From assembly GCA_937902805.1 (NCBI GenBank), contig CALEMB010000125.1:1-15078 (forward strand): 15,078 nucleotides of DNA. The letters run 5' to 3'. Of this stretch, positions 7,520-15,039 are shown piece by piece. The position numbers were made by a program, and so were the translations under genes. The notes below the pieces were generated by a model. That model worked only from the letters and a program-made list of their open reading frames with translations, searched no databases and was not told where the DNA came from. Origin of the DNA: an uncultured Bacteroidales bacterium. Lineage in GTDB: Bacteria > Bacteroidota > Bacteroidia > Bacteroidales > F082. How positions within the stretch are numbered: the first letter of the stretch is position 1; every line of letters begins with the position of its first letter.

Positions 7520-7584
7520 TGTCGCCGGGCCGCAGAAGAACGGGCTTGGATGTTTACGGATGAGGTGGTGGTGAGATAGGGGAT

Positions 7585-7626
7585 AACATTTACATTTGAC
7601 GTTTGACGTTTTACGTTTTGAGTTTC
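7585..7626. repeat. Heptanucleotide tandem array at the primase stop codon
   Basis: Six seven-base units in tandem on the plus strand: AACATTT, ACATTTG, ACGTTTG, ACGTTTT, ACGTTTT, GAGTTTC. The TAA stop of the primase-like gene (7611-7613, minus strand) lies within the array, so unit number and drift set the exact C-terminus. Confidence 0.7.
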
Positions 7627-9887
7627 CTGAAACGTTGGTCTTTCTTTTTGGTGCCCTCTGCCGAAAGCGGCTCGATGCAGCACAGCAGGCGCCAGTTGTA
7701 GAGCACGCTGCGGAGCGGGGTGTTGATGCCGTTGGCCACCAGCACGCGCTGCAAGTCCTCTCGGGAGAACTCGTCAGGCATCTGGTTGAAGATCTCTTCC
7801 CAGCGGTTCACGTTGCTGCCGGTGCCGCTGATCTCGAAACGGAGCAGATGCTGGGTCAGCACTTGGTCGGCCACCCAACGGGCGAAGAGCGCCGTGCGCT
7901 TGCGGTAGACGGGCTTGTCGTTCTCGCCATAGAGAAACCAGGCCAACATGCCTGCTCGGAAGCCGATCACGGCGGCACGACGGCAGAAAACGTCGCGGGT
8001 GCGGTCGTTGGTGCGGACGGCCTCCTGCTGCTGCTCGGTGAGCCATTTTTCCAAGTAGCGGTTCAGGAACGAGAGATCCATCACGTGGTCGTCCTGAACG
8101 GTGTTGCCCACGATGCTCACGTGATTCAGCCGCTCCAGCTGGCGGTTCACCTCCTCAATGTCCTTCTCACGCAGTTCACCCCAGATGGGCATCGGCTTGC
8201 CGAACTGGTCGGGGAGTACCACAAAGCACACGCGGCTGACCAATCCGTCCTCCACATCGGGATAGAAACGCCGCATCGCTTTGGGCGTGCCGCTGAACAA
8301 AGTGTTGTAGTAGGTGTTGACCATCCCGCTGAACGACTCCGTGGAGGCGTAATCCTGTCCGTAGCGACCGTTGTCGAACGCCACACGGAGCAAGTCGCCA
8401 TACGACGAAAAACCACGCTTGAACGCCTTGGTGACCGTGTCAATCTCCTCGGCGAGGGCAAACAGGTGCAAACCGCGTGCGTTTTCCATTCGTTGGAGCA
8501 GCTTGGTGATGCTGATGGTGGCCGGCACATAGCGGATGATGCCCTTGGGCTTCTGGCCAAGCAGCTCCTCGCGGTTCTTGGGGGTCACCTTCACGTTGGT
8601 CACCTTCAGCTCGTTCAGTTTTTCCAGATATTCTTGTTCTTTCTGTCGTTCTTCCGCATCGCGGGCGATGATGGGCGCCAACAAGGTCTCGGTGAGGCGG
8701 GTCATGAAGCTCTTGCCGCTGGCCTGTGGGGCTTCCAACGAGACCTGGAACGAGGGCGAATGCATGCGTCCGTCGAGATAACGTGCGCGGAGCTTCGAGC
8801 CTAAGGTGCCGAGTAGGGGCAGCTGGCAGAGGACGCAGGCGATGGCGAAGTCGGAGGGGGCGGTGGCGGTGATCTGACGGATGAGAGGCGGTAGTGTGAA
8901 GTTGAGCGTTGAGAGTGTAGAGTTGAGAGTCAGTTGGGAGTTGAGCGTTGAGGGATCGTCGTCGGCTTCGTCGTTGTCGTCTTCTATTTCCAGCATGAGT
9001 TTGTCGAGAACGGGCTGCAGGTCTTTCGGTCTCCCGGTCCTCTGGGCGGTGCAGGCGGAGTGGATGATGGCCTTCATCTCCGCTTCGCCGAGATTGTAGC
9101 GGGGCATCACGGCCAGCAGGGCCTGCTCGTTGTAGTCGGTGATGTGGCGCAGTCTGAGCGCCAGCGCGTGGAGGCGGTCGTTGCGCTCACCCTCCGAAGG
9201 CTCACCCCCGGTCTGGATGAGCCACTCGTGGGCGATGGAGGCAAGGGGAATGCCTTTGAAGGATAGGCTCTCATTGGGTACAACAACCGCTGCCGGCGTA
9301 CTTGTGGGTTGCTTCGTCGGCTGCGACTCCTCGCAATGAAGGCTACCGGCCGCTGTTTCCTCGTCATCGAACAAATGAGGGTCAAGGTAATACACATACT
9401 CCCTCGGCACAACATAACTGGCCCGTGCCAAATCCTTGCACGCAGGGTCGCACTCCCAGCCGATCTGCTCGCCCATCCATTTTTGGGCTTCAGCAATACT
9501 GCCAAACTCAGGCCGCATGGCAAACACCAGCCGCAATCCGTGACGCGAAGGCGTCATTCCGGCATAAAGGATACCCAATTCCTTGATGCGCGTCGCTACA
9601 TTCGCCTCATAAAACTCTCGCGGGTTCTCCATGTCGTCGCCATCATAGATGCTAACCCCGCTAGGCTCGGCCAATGCGTTCTTGCGCGCACCGGCAAAAT
9701 AAGCCTGGAAGGTGATGATAGGCAGCTGTTTCTTTAGCAGTCCCTGCTTGTTGTGGTCGGTTTCAGCGGCAACCGCCTCGCAGAGGTCGCGCACCACGGG
9801 TGATGCGCTGACCTCGTTGAACTTATCCTGTGTGCAGCGTTCGCCACGTTGGGCCTTCACGCTGCTGAACATGCTGAACTTACTCAT
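7611..9887 (-). CDS. Primase/helicase-like protein: BT4734-type (VirE_N) domain plus DUF3987
   Basis: This 758-aa protein is the largest of a leftward cassette. Residues 1-175 resemble the BT4734-like N-terminal domain, which comparative work places among archaeo-eukaryotic primase relatives. FQAYFAGARK (60-69) and TPSRHGLRLVF (112-122, the usual SxH-type region) are present. The first acidic motif seems to be YDGDDM (81-86), which is divergent. Residues 206-282 fit a primase C-terminal helical domain (GERNDRLHALALRLRHITDYN). Residues 333-758 match DUF3987, with Walker A APQASGKS (386-393) and a Walker-B-like LHLFALAEEID (473-483). It probably primes or unwinds DNA for replication of an element; catalytic competence is not shown. 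Two linkers are repeat-derived (about 183-192 and 313-332). The start ATG overlaps the preceding gene's stop as ATGA, suggesting translational coupling. Confidence 0.85.
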   Translation of the reverse strand: MSKFSMFSSVKAQRGERCTQDKFNEVSASPVVRDLCEAVAAETDHNKQGLLKKQLPIITFQAYFAGARKNALAEPSGVSIYDGDDMENPREFYEANVATRIKELGILYAGMTPSRHGLRLVFAMRPEFGSIAEAQKWMGEQIGWECDPACKDLARASYVVPREYVYYLDPHLFDDEETAAGSLHCEESQPTKQPTSTPAAVVVPNESLSFKGIPLASIAHEWLIQTGGEPSEGERNDRLHALALRLRHITDYNEQALLAVMPRYNLGEAEMKAIIHSACTAQRTGRPKDLQPVLDKLMLEIEDDNDEADDDPSTLNSQLTLNSTLSTLNFTLPPLIRQITATAPSDFAIACVLCQLPLLGTLGSKLRARYLDGRMHSPSFQVSLEAPQASGKSFMTRLTETLLAPIIARDAEERQKEQEYLEKLNELKVTNVKVTPKNREELLGQKPKGIIRYVPATISITKLLQRMENARGLHLFALAEEIDTVTKAFKRGFSSYGDLLRVAFDNGRYGQDYASTESFSGMVNTYYNTLFSGTPKAMRRFYPDVEDGLVSRVCFVVLPDQFGKPMPIWGELREKDIEEVNRQLERLNHVSIVGNTVQDDHVMDLSFLNRYLEKWLTEQQQEAVRTNDRTRDVFCRRAAVIGFRAGMLAWFLYGENDKPVYRKRTALFARWVADQVLTQHLLRFEISGTGSNVNRWEEIFNQMPDEFSREDLQRVLVANGINTPLRSVLYNWRLLCCIEPLSAEGTKKKDQRFRKLKT
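8894..8953. repeat. In-frame heptanucleotide array inside the primase gene
   Basis: Plus-strand units GTGTGAA, GTTGAGC, GTTGAGA, GTGTAGA, GTTGAGA, then a shifted continuation of the same type to about 8953. On the coding strand it gives a Ser/Thr/Leu/Asn stretch (residues 313-332, STLNSQL...LSTLNFTL) joining the acidic linker to DUF3987. Three units make 21 nt, so only changes of three units keep the frame. Confidence 0.75.
9309..9339. repeat. Piece of the palindromic repeat within the primase coding sequence
   Basis: TTGCTTCGT (9309-9317) and TCCTCGCAATGA (9328-9339) are, together, the left arm of the 4809-4886 element in inverse orientation, interrupted by ten extra bases. In the protein it encodes HCEESQPTKQP (about 184-194), which echoes the CEERSNP peptide of that element. 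It lies in the linker between the N-terminal and helical domains. Confidence 0.6.
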
Positions 9888-10213
9888 GCTGCCTGTCTTT
9901 TAGAGGGGTTAAGCGAGAGGAAATCGACCACTTTCTGCAGCTCTTCGAGCAGCTGGGGGCCTACCGCATACTCCTCTTTGGAGAAGTGGAAAGTGAGGGT
10001 GAAGTCGCCGTCGGGACGGCGCACCAGTCGGGCGTGGGGCGTGCGCATCACCTCGGTGCTGCGCGGTCCGCGCGGACGGTTCTGGTTGAAGGATACCTGG
10101 TGCTTCTGCTTGTTGACGAAGAGCTTGCCGTTGAGCACGTGTTGGTCGTAGTGGTTCTGACTCTGCAGGTTGACCGTCATGTCGGTCAGGATGTGGATGT
10201 TGTACGATTTCAT
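9884..10213 (-). CDS. Unknown basic 109-aa protein of the replication cassette
   Basis: I do not recognise a family. The protein (MKSYNIHILTDMTVNLQ...) has many Lys, Arg, His and Gln residues. There is a central stretch KQKHQVSFNQNRPRGPRSTEV (about 36-56) and a C-terminal amphipathic helix (GPQLLEELQKVVDFL, about 85-99). There is no signal peptide or membrane segment. ATG at 10211-10213 is preferred: it is directly beside the heptamer array, and its stop overlaps the primase start by four bases, so the two are probably co-translated. A competing frame (10220-9909) gives an Arg/Pro-rich shadow and is rejected. The basic nature and the neighbours suggest DNA binding or a primase accessory role; this is inference. 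Confidence 0.65.
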   Translation of the reverse strand: MKSYNIHILTDMTVNLQSQNHYDQHVLNGKLFVNKQKHQVSFNQNRPRGPRSTEVMRTPHARLVRRPDGDFTLTFHFSKEEYAVGPQLLEELQKVVDFLSLNPSKRQAA

Positions 10214-10214
10214 G

Positions 10215-10284
10215 ATTCAAGATTTAAGATTTAAGATTCAAGATTCAAAATTCAAGATTCAAGATTTAAGATTTAAGATTTGAG
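10215..10284. repeat. Ten-unit heptanucleotide array between two cassette genes
   Basis: Ten perfect-length units of ATTYAAG type (ATTCAAG, ATTTAAG, ATTTAAG, ATTCAAG, ATTCAAA, ATTCAAG, ATTCAAG, ATTTAAG, ATTTAAG, ATTTGAG). It begins one base from the 109-aa gene's start codon and contains the TAA stop (10266-10268) of the HTH gene. It therefore fills the whole gap and encodes the last residues SNLKS. Confidence 0.9.
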
Positions 10285-10604
10285 ATTTGTTCCCATTTGT
10301 TGCGGTAGTTCGCGTCGCTGCGGAGCAGACCTTCGTGGCGGTGTCGCATTTTGCCTACGGCCTGTCGCGTGCAGTTGAGCAGTTCGGCCATCTCAACCTG
10401 CGAGATGGGGAGGGCTGCCGCCAGCAGGGTGCGTGCGTCGCTCAGTTGTCGCTCACGGCCTCCGTGGCGCAGCTCCTCCATCGTCACGCCCAGCAGGTCG
10501 ATCATCCGCTTCAGGGGGTTCATTGCCCCATATTGCTTGTGGGGCTTGATTCCCTTCTGCGCCTCCCAACCCTCGTGGGTGTTGTCGGTGTCGGTCTGCA
10601 TCAT
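10266..10604 (-). CDS. Small HTH protein resembling DnaA domain IV
   Basis: This 112-aa protein has its C-terminal half (about 37-105) following the layout of the DnaA C-terminal DNA-binding domain. A short VTMEELRHGGRERQLSDAR segment, the position DnaA uses for its basic loop, is followed by the helix-turn-helix ISQVEMAELLNCTRQAVGKMRHRHEGLL. There is no AAA+ domain. It would bind DNA, perhaps an origin or its own promoter. It starts (tandem ATG ATG, first at 10602-10604) two bases after the stop of the SSB-like gene, a clear operon junction. Its last codons and stop are formed by the heptamer array. A generic transposase-type or regulator HTH is an alternative reading. Confidence 0.65.
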   Translation of the reverse strand: MMQTDTDNTHEGWEAQKGIKPHKQYGAMNPLKRMIDLLGVTMEELRHGGRERQLSDARTLLAAALPISQVEMAELLNCTRQAVGKMRHRHEGLLRSDANYRNKWEQISNLKS

Positions 10605-10606
10605 GG

Positions 10607-10900
10607 TCAGGCGGGATTGATACGGTCAATGTAAATCGTCGTCGCCTGCATCGGTTCGCCCGTTTGCTGCGAGTTCCACTCGCGCACCACCATCGAGCAT
10701 TGCACGCGGTAGAAATACTGCGGGTCATACTTGGGGCAGTTCACAGCCCGTTCGCCGGTGATTTCACCCAGGAAGGTGTCGATGCCGTTGGTGAGTTTCA
10801 GTGTGACGCTGTTGATGACTTTCTGTTCACCTGTCTTGCGGTCTTGATACTGACGCGTGGTCAGCGGGGATTGGTTAAGAATTCTTACTAAAGATTCCAT
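10607..10900 (-). CDS. Small OB-fold, SSB-like protein
   Basis: This 97-aa protein begins MESLVRILNQ. Strands such as KVINSVTLKLTNGIDTFLGEITGERA (27-52) and YFYRVQCSMVVREWNS (62-77), followed by ATTIYIDRI (86-94), have the strand pattern and length of a minimal single-stranded-DNA-binding OB fold, without the acidic C-terminal tip of cellular SSB. The similarity is by pattern, not by a diagnostic motif. A longer in-frame reading from 11059 would overlap the upstream gene and cover a promoter-like region, so ATG at 10898-10900 is chosen. The gene is followed after two bases by the DnaA-like gene. In this cassette it would protect or present ssDNA to the primase-like protein. Confidence 0.6.
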   Translation of the reverse strand: MESLVRILNQSPLTTRQYQDRKTGEQKVINSVTLKLTNGIDTFLGEITGERAVNCPKYDPQYFYRVQCSMVVREWNSQQTGEPMQATTIYIDRINPA

Positions 10901-10956
10901 AGTGATTATTATTTGTGATTTACTTTTTTGCCTTTTCCTTTTGGCTTTCTCCTTAA

Positions 10957-10986
10957 TTCGGTGCAAAATACCGAAGAATACTTCGG
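10957..10986 (-). promoter_or_regulatory. Overlapping dyads: candidate terminator and promoter/operator
   Basis: CCGAAG / CTTCGG with loop AATA (10971-10986), followed on the minus strand by TATTTT, could terminate the 161-aa gene. The right arm also pairs alternatively as TTCGGT / ACCGAA (10957-10962 and 10970-10975). The latter encloses a -7-like TATTTTG (10970 to 10964, one base short of TAnnTTTG) placed to drive the SSB-like gene. Confidence 0.45.
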
Positions 10987-11004
10987 GGCTAAAATCCGTT
11001 GGTT

Positions 11005-11490
11005 TTAGACTTTTTTGAAAGACTTCACCAGATCGTGAAACCGTTGTTTCTGTTCCCAACAGAGGCTGTACATTCCGGCACTTTTGTAGATACTGTTCTT
11101 TTTGTCCACACCCTCCATCTTCTTATGAAGTTCGAGAAGGTTTTCACACTGATAGATTCTCATTGCCCTCAGGCAATCAACGATGATGGTGATTAGGTAT
11201 TTGTTCAGTTGCCCCTGGTTTCGTCCCTTCTGAAGCATCAGCTGAGGTGTGAAAAGAGCATCGTTCAGAATAGAGGTCCACAACTCCTTGATATAAGGTT
11301 TCCATTCGGGATCCACATACTCGTCAATGCAGCTCACATAGTTCTTGGCCTCGCACTGGCAATGTTCCAGCTGCCTCCTGCGTGCCGCTTCGATGTCGGT
11401 TTCTTCAATATACAGTCTTCCCTCTCGTGCAGCCGCCAACAGCGTCTTCACGTCAAAGTCCTCGGGGTGGACTTTCAGTAGTTTTCTCAT
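11005..11490 (-). CDS. Unknown 161-aa protein heading the cassette
   Basis: I do not recognise the family. The sequence MRKLLKVHPEDFDVKTLLAAAREGRLYIEE is followed by a charged helical region and a cluster of Cys residues (HCQCEAKNYVSC, about 43-54). A helical middle contains LWTSILNDALFTPQLMLQKGRNQGQLNKYLITIIVDCLR, and the C-terminus is basic (KSFKKV). There is no signal peptide and no clear HTH. The upstream GTG (11538) frame adds a hydrophobic leader and is less likely than ATG at 11488-11490. A promoter at 11657-11664 would give a leader of about 160 nt. The gene ends about 105 bp before the SSB-like gene with a hairpin between, so it may be only partly cotranscribed. Confidence 0.65.
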   Translation of the reverse strand: MRKLLKVHPEDFDVKTLLAAAREGRLYIEETDIEAARRRQLEHCQCEAKNYVSCIDEYVDPEWKPYIKELWTSILNDALFTPQLMLQKGRNQGQLNKYLITIIVDCLRAMRIYQCENLLELHKKMEGVDKKNSIYKSAGMYSLCWEQKQRFHDLVKSFKKV

Positions 11491-11700
11491 TAGGCAGAGT
11501 GTTGTGAGGAAGAAGCTGAAGAATGGTACCTGTTTCACTCGCGAGACTTCTTTCGCTCACTTCGCTCTGGTTAGTAATTTGATTGTTGACAAAGAATAGT
11601 CATATTATTTTCGTTTTGTTTTATCAGTCAGGCATACTTTTGCCCTCCTGCGGCTGCAAAAATAAAAACACCGAAATAAGTCGGAGTGACAAAATTCAGC
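11491..11700. other. Leader and promoter region of the 161-aa gene
   Basis: The minus strand carries TATTTTTG (11664 to 11657), a perfect -7 element for the leftward gene. The plus strand carries TACTTTTG (11635-11642) with TTTTG 16 bp upstream (11614-11618), facing it. CTCGCGAG, an 8-bp palindrome, lies near 11539-11546. No small gene is evident. Confidence 0.45.
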
Positions 11701-11856
11701 ATCCTATCAATAATGAGAATACTTAGTTACATTATTGGTTTTCAGTTAATTGATAGATTTAATACGAATATCATTTAGCCATCGAATTATACTCAAACAA
11801 GTTTTTTTCGCCAAAAACGAGGCTCTTGCAATGGGTTTCGAAAAACACCGACAGAT
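11701..11856. other. AT-rich intergenic DNA with nested inverted repeats
   Basis: CTATCAA (11704-11710) pairs with TTGATAG (11750-11756), and CAATAATG (11708-11715) with CATTATTG (11730-11737), forming a nested dyad. No open reading frame or promoter of quality is seen. It could be a protein-binding site beside the iteron-like array. Confidence 0.4.
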
Positions 11857-12070
11857 TTCAGGGACATTAAATCGTGTGATTTACAACACGAAAACAGCGA
11901 GTTGATTATCAGAAAACTAGGAAATAAATAGAAATTACGACAAAATAATACCGAAAAATTTTCAGTGACACGAAAATGACTATTTTTTTCAGTGACACGA
12001 AAATATCTATTTTTTTTTCAGTGACACGAAATCGTGCAAATTACGACAAAACAATAGCGGCTGATTATCA
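11857..12070. repeat. Iteron-like array bounded by a 55-bp imperfect direct repeat
   Basis: CAGTGACACGAAA occurs at 11963, 11990 and 12019 (27 and 29 bp apart), each preceded by a T run, with a degenerate copy at 11860. The segments 11857-11911 and 12016-12070 are imperfect direct repeats: both start TTTCAG, contain AAATCGTG and end TGATTATCA. A second shared block, AATTACGACAAAA, is at 11933 and 12039. CACGA also occurs inverted as TCGTG (11873 with 11887; 12032 with 12025). Possible roles are a replication origin with iterons or an operator array for the flanking genes. Confidence 0.7.
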
Positions 12071-12096
12071 AGAGTATAGCGTGTTTTATATTTCTC

Positions 12097-12128
12097 TTTG
12101 CCAATTGTATGGAAAAAGCTTACCTTTG
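12097..12128 (+). promoter_or_regulatory. Promoter of the restriction-methyltransferase gene; near-leaderless
   Basis: TTTG (12097-12100), a 20-bp spacer and TACCTTTG (12121-12128) match the Bacteroidota consensus fully. The ATG at 12134 is only five bases beyond the -7 box, where transcription itself should start. Confidence 0.7.
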
Positions 12129-12133
12129 CAGGC

Positions 12134-15039
12134 ATGAAAACGGAGAAACAAATCGCTGCGGCGGCTGCCGCGTTTGCCGAGAGGTGGCAAGGAAGGGGAT
12201 ATGAACGAGGCGAGTCCCAGCTGTTTTGGGCCGACCTGCTGACGAATGTATACGGAGTGGAAAACCTGCCTTCATTCATCCGCTATGAAGAGCGGGTGAA
12301 CAGCATGGTGGATTCCACCAACTTCATCGATGGCCATATCCCCTCGACGCGCGTGCTCATCGAGCAGAAATCCATCGACAAGAACCTGCGGGCACCAGTT
12401 CCGCAAAGCGAGGGCGGCAAGCTGACACCTTTCCAACAGGCCAAGAAGTACATAGCCAACATGCCCTTGTCGCAGCACCCCAAGTGGATTGTGACCTGCA
12501 ACTTCAAGGAGTTCCTGGTCTACGACATGGAGCAGCCCAACGTCGAGCCTGAACAGATCTTCCTGAAAGACCTGGGTAAGGAATATTATCGCCTTCAGTT
12601 CCTCGTTGACATGAAGAGCGAGCATATCACCAAGGAGATGCAGGTGTCGATGCAAGCCGGCGAGATTGTGGGAAAGATTTACGAGGCGTTGCTGAAGCAG
12701 TATAACGACAATTCGCCCGAGGCTTTGCGCTGGCTCAACATCCTGTGCGTCCGCATCGTGTTCTGCCTCTATGCCGAAGATGCGGGTATCTTTGCCCACG
12801 ACCAGTTCCACGACTTCTTGGCTGCATACGAGCCAAAGGATTTGAGATTGGCTCTGCAAAACTTGTTCGCTGTGCTCAACACCCCGATAGAGAAGCGCAG
12901 TCGCTATATGGCAGAAGATTTGAAGGCCTTCCCCTACACCAACGGTGGCCTGTTTGAGGAGGAGATAGAGATACCCCAATTCACCGAGGGACTGAAACAG
13001 ACCCTGCTGAAACATGCCAGCCTCGACTTCGACTGGAGCGAAATCTCGCCCACCATCTTCGGAGCCGTTTTCGAATCGACATTGAACCCCGAGACCAGGC
13101 GCAGCGGAGGAATGCACTACACCAGCATTGAGAACATCCACAAGGTGATTGACCCGCTTTTCCTGAACGACTTGCGCCGTGAGTTGGACGAGATTTTGGA
13201 AGAGAAGGTGGAGAGGACGCGCTTGCGTCGACTTGATGAGTACCAGAACAAATTGGCCTCGTTGACCTTCCTTGACCCTGCCTGTGGCAGCGGCAATTTC
13301 CTGACCGAGACCTACCTGAGCCTGCGAAGGTTGGAGAACGAGGCGCTTCGCGAGAAGTATCACGGGCAGATGATGCTGGGCGAGTTCCACAACCCCGTCA
13401 AGGTGAGCATCAACCAGTTCTACGGCATCGAGATCAACGACTTTGCCGTAACGGTGGCCACCACAGCGCTTTGGATCAGCGAAGCCCAGATGCTGGCAGA
13501 GACAGAGCGCATCGTCCAGCACGACATCGACTTCCTGCCCCTGAAGAGCTATGCCAACATCAAGGAGGGGAATGCCTTGCGCATGAATTGGTCCACTTTG
13601 GAAAAAGAAACCTCTGTACCTTACCTTTATACGAAGAAGTTGAACGTGTTCAAAGTGGAGGATATTCCAGAAGACATAGCAGCTTCATCTTTGGTAAGCG
13701 AGCCTTCGCCTGAATATAACAGGGTGTATGAGGAATTGAATGTGATAGCGAAGGAAGTCGAGGAGAAAACGCTTCCCCAAAAGCAAACCCCGAAACCAGT
13801 CGTTTACGACTACATTATGGGCAATCCGCCGTTTATCGGGGCAAGGATGATGAATAACAGTCAAAAGGAAGATATGATGGACATCTTCGGAAAGCGTTGG
13901 AAAAATGTAGGAGACTTGGACTATGTTTGTGCTTGGTATCATAAGGCTGCCTCGATGATGCAGTCTGAAAACAATACCAAAGCAGCACTTGTTTCCACCA
14001 ATTCCATAACCCAAGGTGCTGCTGTTGCCAATCTTTGGAAGCCGCTTTTTGAAGAAACGGGCATTCACTTCGATTTTGCATACCAAACCTTCCGATGGGA
14101 CAGTGAAAGTTTGCAAAAAGCGGCTGTGCATTGTGTCATTATCGGCTTTAGCAAAACCCATAATCCCAATAAGAAAACCCTATTCCTAAAGGACAATCAC
14201 TGTATCAAGGTAGATAACATCAACGGTTATCTGATGGATGCTCTTGACATTTGGATAACAAGTCGAAACAAGCCGCTGTGCGATGTTCCGCCGCTCCTGA
14301 CGGGTAGCCAACGCATTGACAACGACTTGTTCATGTTTACCGAGGAATCGAAAGCAGACTTCATCAAGAAAGAGCCTGCTTCTGAAAAGTATTTCAAGCT
14401 TTGGTATGGAGCCGATGAATTTATCAACAGCCGTCCGCGATGGGTGTTGTATTTGGGGAATTGCTCGCCGGCAGAACTCAAAGCCATGCCGCATTGCTAT
14501 GAAATCGTCAGGCAGGTGCGCGAATACCGATTAGGGAGCAAACGGGAAGCCACACGGAAAGCAGCCTATAGTCCCCATCGTTTCGGATTAGAGGTCATTC
14601 CCGACAAGAACTTTTTGATTGTCCCTGTGGTTAGTTCTGAAAAGAGAAGGTATATCCCCATCGGTTTCATGTCGGCCAATGTTATGTGCAGCAACCAAGT
14701 GAATCTAATTCCTGATGCGACCTTATACCATTTCGGAGTTCTCACAAGCATTGTTCACATGGCTTGGATGCGTGCTGTGGCTGGACGTTTGAAAAGCGAC
14801 TATCGTTATAGCAAAGATGTTGTTTACAACAACTTCCCATGGCCTAATCCTACCGAAGCGCAAAAGGAAAAGATAGAGCAAACCGCCAAAGCCATACTTG
14901 ATGCCCGTGCGCTCTGTCAGGATTCGTCATTGGCTGACTTGTATGACGAGACGCTCATGCCTATCGAGCTTCGCAAAGCCCATCAGGAGAACGATCGGGC
15001 CGTGATGCAGGCGTATGGTTTTGACATTAAGATAGATCG
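12134..15039 (+). CDS. MmeI-like type IIL/IIG restriction endonuclease-methyltransferase, 3' end missing
   Basis: A single-chain enzyme that should methylate adenine at its site and cut DNA at a distance. At least 968 native residues are present. The nuclease domain has the PD-(D/E)XK set D66, E77, K79 (FIDGHIPSTRVLIEQKS), so cutting looks intact. A helical spacer follows (about 170-320). The methyltransferase has SAM motif I LDPACGSGNF (380-389), YGIEINDFAVTVAT (430-443) and the catalytic NPPF (564-567) of N6-adenine enzymes. A target-recognition region lies at about 680-890 and the C-terminal piece begins at FPWPNPTEAQ (901-910). The last residues of the open frame (from about 969, RDRKSVV) come from Illumina adapter, so the true end lies outside; by family length little is missing. 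ATG at 12134 gives the normal MKTEKQ start; the TTG at 12098 is inside the promoter. No separate methylase or C-protein gene is adjacent. Confidence 0.92.

Noticed and set aside
7596..8804. 402-aa plus-strand frame
   Set aside because: It is a shadow of the GC-rich primase gene, with no domain pattern.
10607..11059. 150-aa version of the SSB-like protein
   Set aside because: The extension overlaps the end of the 161-aa gene and covers the hairpin/promoter region; the ATG at 10900 gives a compact OB-fold-sized protein.
11963..12031. CRISPR-like regular repeats
   Set aside because: Only three short units with T-rich, near-identical spacers and no cas genes; iterons or operators fit better.
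12272..13522. 416-aa minus-strand frame
   Set aside because: It is antisense to the conserved restriction-methyltransferase, with no recognisable motif.
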